This document shows positions 42,523-51,724 of a stretch of DNA of 64,000 bases, piece by piece (within the stretch, counting starts at the first letter, position 1; every line of letters starts with the position of its first letter). Source of the DNA: Beutenbergia cavernae DSM 12333 (GTDB lineage: Bacteria > Actinomycetota > Actinomycetes > Actinomycetales > Beutenbergiaceae); assembly GCF_000023105.1 (NCBI RefSeq), contig NC_012669.1, positions 1,860,001 through 1,924,000 on the forward strand, given 5' to 3'. The notes below the pieces were generated by a model that searched no databases, had not been told where the DNA came from, and saw nothing but the letters and a program-made list of their open reading frames with translations. The translations under genes and the position numbers were made by a program.

Positions 42523-43559
42523 CCACGCCCAACCTCAAGATCGGCCTGGCGTCCTTCGCCCACACGCACGCCGGCTCGTACGCCCGCGTGCTCGCCTCCA
42601 TGCCCGGGGTCGAGGTGCTCGCCACCGACCCCGACCACGCGGACCGCGCCCCGGAGAGCGGCGGACCCGCGATGGCCGCCGAGCTCGGGGTCGAGTACGT
42701 GCCCGACCTCGACGCGCTGCTCGCCTGGGAGCCCGACGGCGTCGTCGTCTGCGCGGAGAACGCGCGCCACCGCGCGTACGTGGAGCGGATCGCGGCGGCC
42801 GGCGCCCACGTGCTGTGCGAGAAGCCGCTGGCGACGTCGGTCGCGGACGCGGAGGCCATGGTGGCCGCGTGCGACGAGGCGGGCGTCTTCCTCATGGTCG
42901 CGTTTCCGGTGCGCTTCTCGCCGGCGTTCACGGCGCTGCGCGAGGCGGTCGACGCCGGCACGCTCGGCACGGTGGCCGCAGTGACCGGGACGAACAACGG
43001 CCGACTCCCGAGCGGGCGGTCCTGGTTCACCGACCCCGCACTGGCGGGCGGCGGCGCGATGACCGACCACACCGTGCACGTCGCGGACCTCATGGACGCG
43101 CTGCTGGGCGGCGCGCCGGCCACGAGCGTGTACGCGCAGTCGAACGCCGTCCTGCACGCCGGCGAGGTCGACGTCGAGACCGGGGGCCTGGTGTCCATCG
43201 GGTACGCGACCGACGCCGGCGACGTCGTCGTCACCATCGACTGCAGCTGGTCGAAGCCCGCCGACTACCCGACGTGGGGTGGGCTGACGCTCCAGGTGGT
43301 CGGCTCGGACGGCGTCGCCGACATGGACGCGTTCGGTCAGCGGGTGGACGGCTTCTCCCAGTCGGCGGCGGCGCCGGTGTGGCTCGCGTACGGGGCGAAC
43401 CTCGACGAGGCGCTCGTGGCGGAGTTCGTCGACGGCGTCCGGACCGGTCGCGCGCCCCAGCCGGACGGGGCGGTGGGCGTCCGCACGACGCGGATCGTCG
43501 AGGCCGCCTACGCCTCGGCGGCCGCAGGGCGCCCCGTGGCACTGCACACGACCCCCTAG
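42519..43559 (+). CDS. Gfo/Idh/MocA oxidoreductase 3
   Basis: The 346-residue product starts LKIGLASFAHTHAGSYARVL; the glycine motif of the dinucleotide fold is degenerate (GLASFAHTHAG in place of GxGxxG), which may alter cofactor binding. It keeps LCEKPLATSVADAEAM near residue 103, VRFSPAFTALREAV and GGGAMTDHTVHVADLMD. Last gene of the operon; ATGA overlap with oxidoreductase 2. No aldolase or isomerase follows. Confidence 0.9.
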   Translation: MTTPNLKIGLASFAHTHAGSYARVLASMPGVEVLATDPDHADRAPESGGPAMAAELGVEYVPDLDALLAWEPDGVVVCAENARHRAYVERIAAAGAHVLCEKPLATSVADAEAMVAACDEAGVFLMVAFPVRFSPAFTALREAVDAGTLGTVAAVTGTNNGRLPSGRSWFTDPALAGGGAMTDHTVHVADLMDALLGGAPATSVYAQSNAVLHAGEVDVETGGLVSIGYATDAGDVVVTIDCSWSKPADYPTWGGLTLQVVGSDGVADMDAFGQRVDGFSQSAAAPVWLAYGANLDEALVAEFVDGVRTGRAPQPDGAVGVRTTRIVEAAYASAAAGRPVALHTTP

Positions 43560-43600
43560 GCTGGGGCCGGATCCGTGACGCGCACCCGAGGAGACGCCGC

Positions 43601-44209
43601 ATGAGTCAGCATTCCGTGCCGCCCCAGCAGCCGGGTTACCCGGCGCCCGGGCAGCCCACGCCGCCGCCTGCCCCGCAGCAGGGCGGTCAGGGCGGCTACG
43701 CGCAGCCCGGCGCCTACCCGACGCCGTCGCAGGGGTATGCCGCGCCGTCGCAGGGCTACGCGCAGCCTGGCGCGGCCGGACAGCCAGCCCCCGCGCAGCA
43801 GCAGTGGGGTGCGCACCCCGGGCAGCCCCAGCACCCGGGCTACGGCGGCCAGTACCAGCCGGTGGCGCGCACCGAGCCGGGGTTCTTCGGGCGCCTCTTC
43901 GACACGAAGTTCGCCCACCTGGTGGCGCCGAAGTACGTCTCCGGGGCGTACATCGCCGTCATCATCGTCGCCGGGGTCTTCACGCTGAGCGGTCTCGTCA
44001 ACGCCGTGAACACCCTCTCGCTCGGGGCGTCCCTGTACGGGAGCGCGACCACCGTGCTCTCCGGCCTGGTGCAGATCCTCGTCGCGCCCGCGATCGGGCT
44101 CGCGATCCTGCTCGTCGGCCGGCTCGCGCTCGAGGCCGTCACGCACCTCGCCAGCTCGAGCGCGTCGCTCGCGGCACTGCGCAAGGACTCGGACGGCCCC
44201 GCGGAGTGA
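43601..44209 (+). CDS. DUF4282 domain membrane protein
   Basis: The 202-residue product has a Pro/Gln/Gly/Tyr-rich first 85 residues with repeated SQGYA(A/Q)P units, then FFGRLFDTKFAHLVAPKYV and two membrane helices, the DUF4282 pattern. GAGGAGA precedes the ATG. The stop overlaps the next gene's GTG (GTGA). Function unknown. Confidence 0.85.
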   Translation: MSQHSVPPQQPGYPAPGQPTPPPAPQQGGQGGYAQPGAYPTPSQGYAAPSQGYAQPGAAGQPAPAQQQWGAHPGQPQHPGYGGQYQPVARTEPGFFGRLFDTKFAHLVAPKYVSGAYIAVIIVAGVFTLSGLVNAVNTLSLGASLYGSATTVLSGLVQILVAPAIGLAILLVGRLALEAVTHLASSSASLAALRKDSDGPAE

Positions 44210-45024
44210 CGACGCCCGACACCGACGCTCTGCCCAGCCGGATCGGGCTGGTGGCGTTCGACCTCGACGACACGCTCGCGCCCTCGAAGACGGCGATCGA
44301 CCCGGTCATGTCCGCCCTGCTGGGCGAGCTGCTCGACCTCGTGCCCGTGTGCATCATCTCCGGCGGCCGGTACGAGCAGTTCGAGATGCAGGTCGTCCGC
44401 CGGCTCGACGCGCCCGCGCAGTCGCTCGCGCGCCTTCACCTCATGCCGACGTGCGGCACGCAGTACTACCGGTACGCGCCCGGGGCCGGGGACTTCGAGC
44501 AGGTCTACGCGCACACGCTGACCGCCGACGAACGCGACCGGGCGCTCGCCGCGCTCGAGGGCGAGGCGAAGCGGCTCGAGCTCTGGGAGGCACGGACCTG
44601 GGGCCCGATCCTCGAGGACCGCGGCACGCAGATCACGTTCTCGGCGCTCGGGCAGCAGGCGCCCGTCGACGCCAAGGCGGCGTGGGACCCGACGGGGGAG
44701 CGAAAGGAGCGGCTGCGCCACGCCGTCGCCGCCCTGCTGCCCGATCTTGAGGTCCGCTCGGGCGGCTCGACCTCGGTCGACATCACGCGGCAGGGGATCG
44801 ACAAGGCGTACGGGATGCGCGCGCTCACCGAGCTCGCAGGAGTCGGCCTCGCCGAGATGTTCTTCATCGGTGACCGCCTCGACCCGGGCGGCAACGACCG
44901 GCCGGTGCTCGACCTGGGGGTCGCCTGTCACGCCGTCGAGGGCTGGGAGGAGACGGCGGAGTACCTCTCCGGCACGCTGCTGCCCGAGCTGCGCCGTCGT
45001 GCAGAGGCGATGACGCCGTCCTGA
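44206..45024 (+). CDS. HAD-superfamily (IIB) hydrolase, phosphomannomutase-like
   Basis: The 272-residue product has motif I AFDLDDTLAPSK with the nucleophile and acid/base Asp pair, motif II CIISGGRY, and the metal motif FFIGDRLDPGGND near the end. The cap region and the sequence MPTCGTQYYRY resemble eukaryotic-type phosphomannomutases and related HAD-IIB phosphatases. Coupled to the DUF4282 gene by GTGA. Substrate uncertain: a sugar phosphate. Confidence 0.87.
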   Translation: MTTPDTDALPSRIGLVAFDLDDTLAPSKTAIDPVMSALLGELLDLVPVCIISGGRYEQFEMQVVRRLDAPAQSLARLHLMPTCGTQYYRYAPGAGDFEQVYAHTLTADERDRALAALEGEAKRLELWEARTWGPILEDRGTQITFSALGQQAPVDAKAAWDPTGERKERLRHAVAALLPDLEVRSGGSTSVDITRQGIDKAYGMRALTELAGVGLAEMFFIGDRLDPGGNDRPVLDLGVACHAVEGWEETAEYLSGTLLPELRRRAEAMTPS

Positions 45025-45041
45025 CGTCCCCTCCGAGTGTT

Positions 45042-45051
45042 TGGTATACCA
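45042..45051. promoter_or_regulatory. TGGTATACCA palindrome at promoter of ankyrin lipoprotein gene
   Basis: The perfect 10-bp palindrome overlaps the likely -10 TATACC (45045-45050). TGACGT at 45022-45027 is 17 nt upstream. The palindrome matches the TNGTNNNACNA form bound by FadR-type GntR regulators. Confidence 0.45.
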
Positions 45052-45058
45052 TTCATGG

Positions 45059-45916
45059 ATGCCATGTGACTCCGAGGTGCGCACGCGGGCGCGCGAGCCG
45101 TCCACCGAGTCGCGGCGACGGGCGCGTCTCCGGCGCGCCTCCCTCGTCGCGGGCTGCCTGGCGGTGATCGCCGTCGTCGCCGGCTGCACGGCGCCCGGCG
45201 ACGGTGCCGAGGCCACCGACGTCCCCTCGGCCCCGAACGTCACCGAGCCCACCACCGCCACGGAGGTCCCGATGCCCACGACGACGCGGCCCGCGATGTC
45301 GCCCGAGGAGGCGACGGCTGCTCTGCACGCCGCCGTCGCGGCCGACGACGTCGCCGGCGTGACCTCGGCGATCGAGGCGGGAGCGGACCTCGAGGCACGC
45401 GGCGCCGGTGGGGCCACCGCGCTCGTCGTGGCCACCAAGGCGAACCGCGTCGCCATCGCGCGCGTGCTCCTCGAGGCGGGGGCGGACCCGAACGCGACGG
45501 ACGACATCTCCGACTCCGCGTTCCTGTACGCCGGCGCGGAGGGCCTGGACGAGATCCTCGTCATGACGCTCGCTCACGGCGCCGACGTCACGAGCACGAA
45601 CCGGTTCGGCGGCACGGCCCTGATCCCGGCGAGCGAGCACGGCCACGTCGAGACCGTGCGCATCCTCATCGAGGCCGGTGTCCCGGTGAACCACATCAAC
45701 AACGTGCCGTGGACGGCGTTGCACGAGGCGATCGTCCTCGGCGACGGCGGGCCGGACCAGGTGGAGGTCGTGCGCCTGCTGCTCGGCGCGGGTGCTGACC
45801 CGACGATCCCGGACGGCGCCGGCGTTCCGCCTCGCCGCCTGGCCGCGGATCGCGGCTTCGACGAGATCGTCGCCCTGCTCGACGTCGCCCTGCTGACCTG
45901 GGACGCGCCCGCCTAG
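45059..45916 (+). CDS. ankyrin-repeat lipoprotein
   Basis: The 285-residue product from ATG 45059 has a basic N-terminus and lipobox VVAGC with Cys43, a Thr/Pro-rich linker, then about five ankyrin repeats (NRVAIARVLLEAGADPNATD, HGHVETVRILIEAGVPVN, VEVVRLLLGAGADPTIPD). It is therefore an extracellular lipid-anchored binding protein. A TTG at 45041 is in frame but lies within the promoter. The ATG is 8 nt after the -10, suggesting a leaderless mRNA. Its stop shares CTAG with the convergent gene. Confidence 0.85.
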   Translation: MPCDSEVRTRAREPSTESRRRARLRRASLVAGCLAVIAVVAGCTAPGDGAEATDVPSAPNVTEPTTATEVPMPTTTRPAMSPEEATAALHAAVAADDVAGVTSAIEAGADLEARGAGGATALVVATKANRVAIARVLLEAGADPNATDDISDSAFLYAGAEGLDEILVMTLAHGADVTSTNRFGGTALIPASEHGHVETVRILIEAGVPVNHINNVPWTALHEAIVLGDGGPDQVEVVRLLLGAGADPTIPDGAGVPPRRLAADRGFDEIVALLDVALLTWDAPA

Positions 45917-47487
45917 GGGAACCGCACGCTGACGTGGTGCCAGCCCTCGGCGCCGTCCGGGACGACGTCGACGGGACCCTCGGGCTGCGGGCCGTCGGCG
46001 TCCCAGGCGCGGACGGTGATCCGGTGGTCGCCGGACGTCACCTCGGTGGCGTCCCAGGCGTAGGACCACTGGCGCCACGTGTCGATCGTGTCCTCGGCCG
46101 CGAGGTCGGCGTCGTGCCACTCGCCGTCGTCGACGCGGATCTCGACCCTGACCACGCCGCGGTGCTGCGCCCAGGCGGTGCCGCCGACCATGATCACGCC
46201 GGGCTCGGCCCGGGTCGCGGTGCGCGGCACGTCGATCCGCGACGCCGTCTTCACCGGCCCGCGCTCGGACCAGCCGCGCTCCGTCCAGTAGGCCTCGGCG
46301 CGATCGAACCGGGTGACCTCGAGATCGACGACCCACTTCGTCGCGGAGACGAAACCGTAGAGGCCGGGCACGACGAGCCGCACGGGGAACCCGTGGTCGA
46401 CCGGGAGGGGCTCCCCGTTCATCCCGACGGCGAGGAGCGCGTCGCGGCCGTCGGTGAGCGCCTCGATCGGGGTCGACGCCGTGAAGCCGTCCACGCTGCG
46501 CGACAGCACCATGTCGGCGTCGGGCAGGGGACCGGCCTCCGCGAGCAGCTCGCGCACGGGCAGCCCGAGCCACAGAGCGTTCCCGGCGAGATCGCCGCCG
46601 ACCGGGTTCGACACGCACGTGAGCGTCACTCGCGCCTCCACGAGATCCCTCTCGAGCAGCTCGGCGAAGTCGATCTCCACCTCGCGCTCGACGAGGCCGT
46701 GGATCCGGAGGCGCCAGGTGGCCGGGTCCACGACCGGCACGCGGATCGCCGTGTCGATCCGGTAGAAGTCGTCGTTGGGTGTCACGAACGGCACGACGCC
46801 GGGCACCGGGCTCTGCACACCCTCGGGTGGTGGTGCCACCGGCGTCGCCGCGACCGGGAGCACGATCGTGTCGCGGACGGCCTGCACGGCCCGCGCCGCG
46901 CCGCTCGCGACGCGGGCGCCGACACCGGCACCGACGGCGACGAGCGCGGCCACGCCCGTCGCGCCGAGGAACGAGCGCCGGGTCGCGCCGCGGTCGGGCT
47001 CGCCCGCGGGCACGCGGGCCACGAGGGATCGGAGCACGACCAGGCCCGCCACGGCGCCGACCACGACGGCGGCGACGTCGGTCGCTCCGCCTCCGGGTCG
47101 GGCGGCGGCGGCCGCGGCGACGACGGCGGAGAGCGCGACCACGACGGCGGCGCCTCCGACGAACGAGCGTCGTGCCACGAGGCCCGCCACGGCGCTCAGC
47201 ACGCCCGCGACGACGACGACGCACACGGCGAGGACGCTCTTGTCGGCGGTTCCGAACGTGTCCTTGGCGAACTCCACCAGCCACGGTGGCGAGGCGTCGA
47301 CCACGGCCGAGGCCAGGGCGGACAGAGGCGAGTGCTCGGTGCGCAGCAGTGCGGCGACGAGGGAGGCGACGGCGATCGTCACGGCGCCGGCGACGACTCC
47401 GGCGAGCGCCGCCCACCATCGGCCGCCCCGGTCGCCGGTGCCCGCGGACGCGCCGGCATCGCCCTGCGTCGACCTGCCGGAGCTCAC
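45913..47487 (-). CDS. membrane-anchored molybdopterin oxidoreductase, sulfite-oxidase-like
   Basis: The 524-residue product begins with four to five hydrophobic helices (residues ~25-195, the last preceded by RRSFLGATG) and continues with a sulfite-oxidase-type Mo domain: VTPNDDFYRIDTAIRVP, TLTCVSNPVGGDLAGNALW with the Cys Mo ligand, and a C-terminal dimerisation domain (GTAWAQHRGVVRVEIRVDDG). TGAGG precedes the GTG. The catalytic part is probably outside the membrane. Substrate unknown; it need not be sulfite. Confidence 0.9.
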   Translation of the reverse strand: MSSGRSTQGDAGASAGTGDRGGRWWAALAGVVAGAVTIAVASLVAALLRTEHSPLSALASAVVDASPPWLVEFAKDTFGTADKSVLAVCVVVVAGVLSAVAGLVARRSFVGGAAVVVALSAVVAAAAAARPGGGATDVAAVVVGAVAGLVVLRSLVARVPAGEPDRGATRRSFLGATGVAALVAVGAGVGARVASGAARAVQAVRDTIVLPVAATPVAPPPEGVQSPVPGVVPFVTPNDDFYRIDTAIRVPVVDPATWRLRIHGLVEREVEIDFAELLERDLVEARVTLTCVSNPVGGDLAGNALWLGLPVRELLAEAGPLPDADMVLSRSVDGFTASTPIEALTDGRDALLAVGMNGEPLPVDHGFPVRLVVPGLYGFVSATKWVVDLEVTRFDRAEAYWTERGWSERGPVKTASRIDVPRTATRAEPGVIMVGGTAWAQHRGVVRVEIRVDDGEWHDADLAAEDTIDTWRQWSYAWDATEVTSGDHRITVRAWDADGPQPEGPVDVVPDGAEGWHHVSVRFP

Positions 47488-47724
47488 GCCTCAGTGTGCG
47501 CCACCGGCGGACGACAGGCGAGGACGGACGCGGCCGAGAACTGATGGCATTCATTCGCCGCGCTGATGGACCGCCTCCGCGGCCCGCGGGATTCCGCGGC
47601 TGGAGGCCGCCACGCCGGAGGGGACCGGCGGGCCGTCGGCACAGAGCGGCGCTAGGATGCTTGTTCGCCCCCACTTTCACCGATCGACCGCTGCCCGCGG
47701 TCGCCGGAGGCTCGAGAAGCCCGC

Positions 47725-49623
47725 ATGTCGTCGCAGAACCCGCCCAGCCCTGCCGTCCCGCCACCTGCGTCCTCGCCCCCCACCGACACCCCGACCCTCG
47801 CCACCCTGCGTCGGCTCTGGCCGTTCGCCCGTCCGGCGATCCGCCGGCTCTCGCTCGGCGCCCTGTGCGCGCTCGGTGCGAGCCTCGCCGCGCTCGCCAT
47901 CCCGCAGGTCCTCGAGGCCATGGTCAACGGCCCGCTGCTCGGCGACGCGGACGCCCGTCACACGTCGCTGTGGTGGGCCATCGCCCTCGTGCTCGCGATC
48001 GGCCTCGCGGAGGCGGCGTTCATCTACGGCCGCCGCGCGTTCATCCTCGGTCCGAGCACGCACATCGAGGCGCACATGCGCAGCGACCTGTTCACGAAGC
48101 TCCAGGACCTCCCGGTGGCGTTCCACGACCGCTGGCCCGGCGGGCAGCTGCTGTCCCGGTCGATGAGCGACCTCGGTCTGCTGCGCCGGTGGCTCGCGTT
48201 CGGCATCGTCATGCTCGTCGTGAACACCACGACGATCCTCGTCGGCGCCGGGCTGCTCATCTCGATGGGCGGCCCGCTCGGCCTCGTCTACCTGGCCGGC
48301 GCGGTGCCGGTGACGATCCTGTCGTTCCGCTTCTCGCGCCAGTTCCGCGCGATCTCACGGCTCTCCCAGGACCAGCAGGGCGACCTCGCGACCACCGTCG
48401 AGGAGTCGGTGCACGGCATCCGCGTGCTCAAGGCGTTCGGCCGGGGCAGGCACGCGCTCGCGAGCTTCGCCGCCCAGGCCGACACGGTGCGCCAGACGGA
48501 GATCCGGAAGGCGCGCACCCTGTCGCTGTTCACGTTCTTCCTCACGACGATCCCCGAGGTCGTGCTCGGCGTCACCCTCTTCTGGGGGATCGCCCGCGTC
48601 GTCGACGGCGACATGTCCGTCGGGGCGCTCGTGGCCTTCTTCGCGACGGCGGCGGTCGTCACGGGACCGGTCGAGCAGGTCGGTCAGCTGATGGCCATGA
48701 CCCTCACCGCGAAGACGGCCATCGACAGGTACTTCGAGGTGCTCGACACCCCGAACGAGGTCACCGACCCCGTCAGCCCGGTGCCGATCGGCCGGGACGC
48801 GGACGGCGTCGCGACCGGGCGCGGTGAGCTCGCCTTCACCGGTGTGGAGTTCGCGTACTCGGACGCGCGGGAGCGGGTGCGGGACGACGGCGTCGTGCGC
48901 CCGGCGGAGATCCTCAGCCAGATCCACCTCCAGGTGCGGGCGGGCGAGACCATGGCGCTCGTCGGCCTCACGGGTGCGGGCAAGACGACGCTCGCGATGC
49001 TCGTGCCCCGCCTGTACGACGTCACGGCGGGATCGATCACGCTCGACGGCGTCGACGTGCGCGACCACACCCGTCACGACCTGCGCACCCTCGTCGCCGT
49101 CGCGTTCGAGGACGCGACGTTGTTCTCGGACTCCGTGCGGGAGAACGTGCTGCTCGGCGCACCCGCCTCCCGCCGGACGGACGCCGACCTGGACCGCGCC
49201 GTCCAGATCGCCCAGGCACACTTCGTGTACGACCTCCCCGACGGCGTCGACACCACGATCGGCGAGGAGGGGCTCAGCCTGTCCGGCGGGCAGCGGCAGC
49301 GGCTGGCCCTCGCCCGCGCCATCGCCGCCCGGCCTCGGGTGCTCGTGCTCGACGATCCCCTCTCCGCGCTCGACGTCAGCACGGAGGAGCTCGTCGAGGA
49401 GGCGCTGCGCCGGGAGCTCGAGGGGATCACGACCCTCGTCGTCGCCCACCGACCGTCCACGGTCGCGCTCGCCGACCGGGTCGCCGTGCTGCAGGACGGC
49501 CGGATCACCGGGGTCGGCACGCACTCGGAGCTCCTCGCCACGCACGAGCACTACCGGTACGTGATCTCGAGCCTCGAGGAGAGCGAACGCATGGCCGGAC
49601 GAGCGACCGGGGTGGTCGCATGA
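47725..49623 (+). CDS. ABC exporter half-transporter A (degenerate catalytic site)
   Basis: The 632-residue product fuses a six-helix exporter domain (residues ~30-330) to an ABC domain: Walker [10 protein letters not shown], signature [16 protein letters not shown], Walker [14 protein letters not shown]-loop VVAHRPST. The catalytic Glu after Walker B is Asp, and the Q-loop Gln is Glu ([11 protein letters not shown]), the pattern of the non-canonical half of heterodimeric exporters such as TM287/288. A 236-bp gap to the divergent gene contains TAGGAT at 47653 as a possible -10. ATGA overlap with the partner. Confidence 0.94.
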   Translation: MSSQNPPSPAVPPPASSPPTDTPTLATLRRLWPFARPAIRRLSLGALCALGASLAALAIPQVLEAMVNGPLLGDADARHTSLWWAIALVLAIGLAEAAFIYGRRAFILGPSTHIEAHMRSDLFTKLQDLPVAFHDRWPGGQLLSRSMSDLGLLRRWLAFGIVMLVVNTTTILVGAGLLISMGGPLGLVYLAGAVPVTILSFRFSRQFRAISRLSQDQQGDLATTVEESVHGIRVLKAFGRGRHALASFAAQADTVRQTEIRKARTLSLFTFFLTTIPEVVLGVTLFWGIARVVDGDMSVGALVAFFATAAVVTGPVEQVGQLMAMTLTAKTAIDRYFEVLDTPNEVTDPVSPVPIGRDADGVATGRGELAFTGVEFAYSDARERVRDDGVVRPAEILSQIHLQVRAGETMALVGLTGAGKTTLAMLVPRLYDVTAGSITLDGVDVRDHTRHDLRTLVAVAFEDATLFSDSVRENVLLGAPASRRTDADLDRAVQIAQAHFVYDLPDGVDTTIGEEGLSLSGGQRQRLALARAIAARPRVLVLDDPLSALDVSTEELVEEALRRELEGITTLVVAHRPSTVALADRVAVLQDGRITGVGTHSELLATHEHYRYVISSLEESERMAGRATGVVA

Positions 49624-51440
49624 GCACCCAGGCTACAGCGCCGATCGGCGTCGCCGACGAGGAGAACAGCCACCTCGACGCCACCCGCTCGCGGGCGATC
49701 CGCCGTCGTTCGCTGAAGCTGCTCGGGTCGCTCCTGCGCCCGCACCGCGTCGACTTCACCCTGGCGATCGTGCTCGTCGTCGTCGGACAGGCGGCGCGCG
49801 TGGCGGGGCCGGCGCTCGTCGCGCTCGCGATCGACCGCGGGCTGCCCGCGGCGCTCGACGGCGACTGGGGACCCACCTGGCTCGTCGCCGGTGGCTACGT
49901 CGGCGCCGCGATCGCCGCCGGGGCCTGCACGGCCGCCTACATCAGGATGGCGGCCAAGGTCAGCCAGGCGGTGCTGCTCGACCTGCGCCAGCGGGTGTTC
50001 CGCCAGACCCAGCTGCTCAGCCTCGAGTTCCACGAGAGCTACACCTCGGGGCGGATCATCTCGCGCCAGACGTCGGACCTCGAGGCGCTGCGCGACCTGC
50101 TGGACTCGGGCATCACGTCGCTCGCGCAGGGCTTCCTGTTCATGGCGTTCACCGGGGTGTCCCTGTTCATCCTCGACTGGCGGTCGGGCCTCGTGCTCCT
50201 GGTCGCCGTCGGCCCCGTGTGGGCGATCACCCGGTGGTTCCAGAAGCGTTCGCAGGTGCTGTACCGGATCTCGCGCGTCGCGTCGGCCCGGCTCATCGTC
50301 AACTTCGTCGAGAACATGACGGGGATCCGCGCCGTCCAGGCGTTCCGGCGAGAGCGCTACAACGAGCAGGTGTACGGCGGCTTCACCGAGGACTACCGCG
50401 AGATCAGCGCGCGCACGATGCGCCTCAACGGCGTCTACGACCCCGGCCTGACGCTCATCGGGAACGTGACGGTCGCCGTCGCGCTCGGGTTCGGGGCGTT
50501 CCGGGTGCTGGACGGCTCGCTCGAGGTCGGCGTGCTCGTCGCGACGCTCCTCTACACGAAGCGGTTCTTCCAGCCGGTCCGCGACATGGCGATGTTCTAC
50601 AACGCGTTCCAGTCGGCGTCGGCCGCGCTCGAGAAGATCTCGGGCCTCCTCGAGGAGGTGCCGAGCGTGCGGCCCCCCGCACGGCCCGTGGCGCTGCCGA
50701 GCGCGCAGGGGCACGTGCGGTTCGACGACGTCACGTTCGGCTACGGGTCCGGGCGCACGATCCTCCCGCACCTCGAGCTCGACGTGCCGGCGGGGCAGAC
50801 CGTCGCGCTCGTGGGCTCGACGGGGGCCGGGAAGTCCACGCTCGCCAAGCTGGTCACGCGCTTCTACGACGTCACGGCCGGGGCGATCACGCTGGACGGC
50901 GTCGACCTGCGCGACCTCTCGACACCCGACCTGCGCCGCGCCGTCGTCATGGTCACGCAGGAGGCCTACCTGTTCTCCGGGTCGGTCCGGGAGAACATCG
51001 CCCTGGCCCGCCCGGACGCGAGCGACGAGGAGATCGAGCGTGCGGCCCGGGCGGTCGGCGCGCACGACTTCATCCTCGACCTGCCGGACGGGTACGACAC
51101 CGACGTGAACAAGCGCGGTGGCCGGGTCTCCGCGGGGCAGCGGCAGCTCATCTCGTTCGCGCGTGCCTTCCTCGCCGACCCGGCGGTGCTCATCCTCGAC
51201 GAGGCGACCAGCTCGCTCGACATCCCGGGGGAGCGGCTCGTGCAGCGCGGCCTGGAGACGCTGCTGGCGAACCGGACGGCGATCATCATCGCGCACCGGT
51301 TGTCGACCGTCGCGATCGCCGACCGGGTGCTCGTCATGGCCGACGGCCGGATCGTGGAGGACGGCCCGCCGGCCGAGCTCATCGCCGGCTCCGGGCGGTT
51401 CGCGGCACTGCACGCGGCCTGGCGCGACTCGCTCGTGTAG
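49620..51440 (+). CDS. ABC exporter half-transporter B (canonical catalytic site)
   Basis: The 606-residue product has the exporter fold and an ABC domain with Walker [11 protein letters not shown]-loop [17 protein letters not shown], signature [14 protein letters not shown], Walker [13 protein letters not shown] with the catalytic Glu, and H-loop IIIAHRLST. Together with half A it makes a lipid/drug-type heterodimeric exporter; the substrate is not evident from neighbours. Coupled by ATGA. Confidence 0.95.
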   Translation: MSTQATAPIGVADEENSHLDATRSRAIRRRSLKLLGSLLRPHRVDFTLAIVLVVVGQAARVAGPALVALAIDRGLPAALDGDWGPTWLVAGGYVGAAIAAGACTAAYIRMAAKVSQAVLLDLRQRVFRQTQLLSLEFHESYTSGRIISRQTSDLEALRDLLDSGITSLAQGFLFMAFTGVSLFILDWRSGLVLLVAVGPVWAITRWFQKRSQVLYRISRVASARLIVNFVENMTGIRAVQAFRRERYNEQVYGGFTEDYREISARTMRLNGVYDPGLTLIGNVTVAVALGFGAFRVLDGSLEVGVLVATLLYTKRFFQPVRDMAMFYNAFQSASAALEKISGLLEEVPSVRPPARPVALPSAQGHVRFDDVTFGYGSGRTILPHLELDVPAGQTVALVGSTGAGKSTLAKLVTRFYDVTAGAITLDGVDLRDLSTPDLRRAVVMVTQEAYLFSGSVRENIALARPDASDEEIERAARAVGAHDFILDLPDGYDTDVNKRGGRVSAGQRQLISFARAFLADPAVLILDEATSSLDIPGERLVQRGLETLLANRTAIIIAHRLSTVAIADRVLVMADGRIVEDGPPAELIAGSGRFAALHAAWRDSLV

Positions 51441-51465
51441 GCGTTCGGCGCGGCGGCGCGGCGGC

Positions 51466-51574
51466 GCGGCCCGTCCTGGCGCCACCCTCGCGTTGCGGTC
51501 GGGCGCGGCGGAAGCGGCCCGTCCTGGCGCCACCCCCGCGTTGCGGTCGGGTGCGGCGGAAGCGGCCCGTCCTG
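51466..51574. repeat. tandem 48-bp repeat (two copies plus partial third)
   Basis: A 48-bp unit starting GCGGCCCGTCCTGGCGCCAC occupies 51466-51513 and 51514-51561 with two substitutions, and a 13-nt third start follows at 51562-51574. It lies in the 284-bp gap between the convergent ABC exporter and PrmC-related genes. Confidence 0.85.
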
Positions 51575-51639
51575 CCCGGGCGCTCCTTCGTCGCGCCCCA
51601 CGCCCAGCCACTCCGGGACGGGCCGCTTCCGCCGCACCC
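51549..51639. terminator. 23-bp perfect inverted repeat, possible bidirectional terminator
   Basis: The 23 bases 51549-51571 are exactly complementary to 51617-51639, with a 45-nt loop. The inverted copy contains CGGGCCGCTTCCGCCGC. Placed between convergent genes it could stop transcription from both sides; the arms also contain the junction of the 48-bp repeat. Confidence 0.55.
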
Positions 51640-51660
51640 TCGGCGGTCGCCTCACCCTTC

Positions 51661-51721
51661 GCGAGAGGATCTGTGCGCGACCGCGAGAGGATCTGTGCGC
51701 GACCGCGAGAGGATCTTTGCG
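51661..51721. repeat. tandem 22-bp repeat (about 2.8 copies)
   Basis: A unit starting GCGAGAGGATCTGTGCGCG occurs at 51661-51682 and 51683-51704 exactly, with a partial third copy at 51705-51721 in which CTGTGCG is CTTTGCG. It abuts the stop of the PrmC-related gene. Confidence 0.85.
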
Positions 51722-51724
51722 GGG

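Noticed and set aside
51661-51721. CRISPR array
   Set aside because: Repeats are directly tandem with no spacers and no cas genes.
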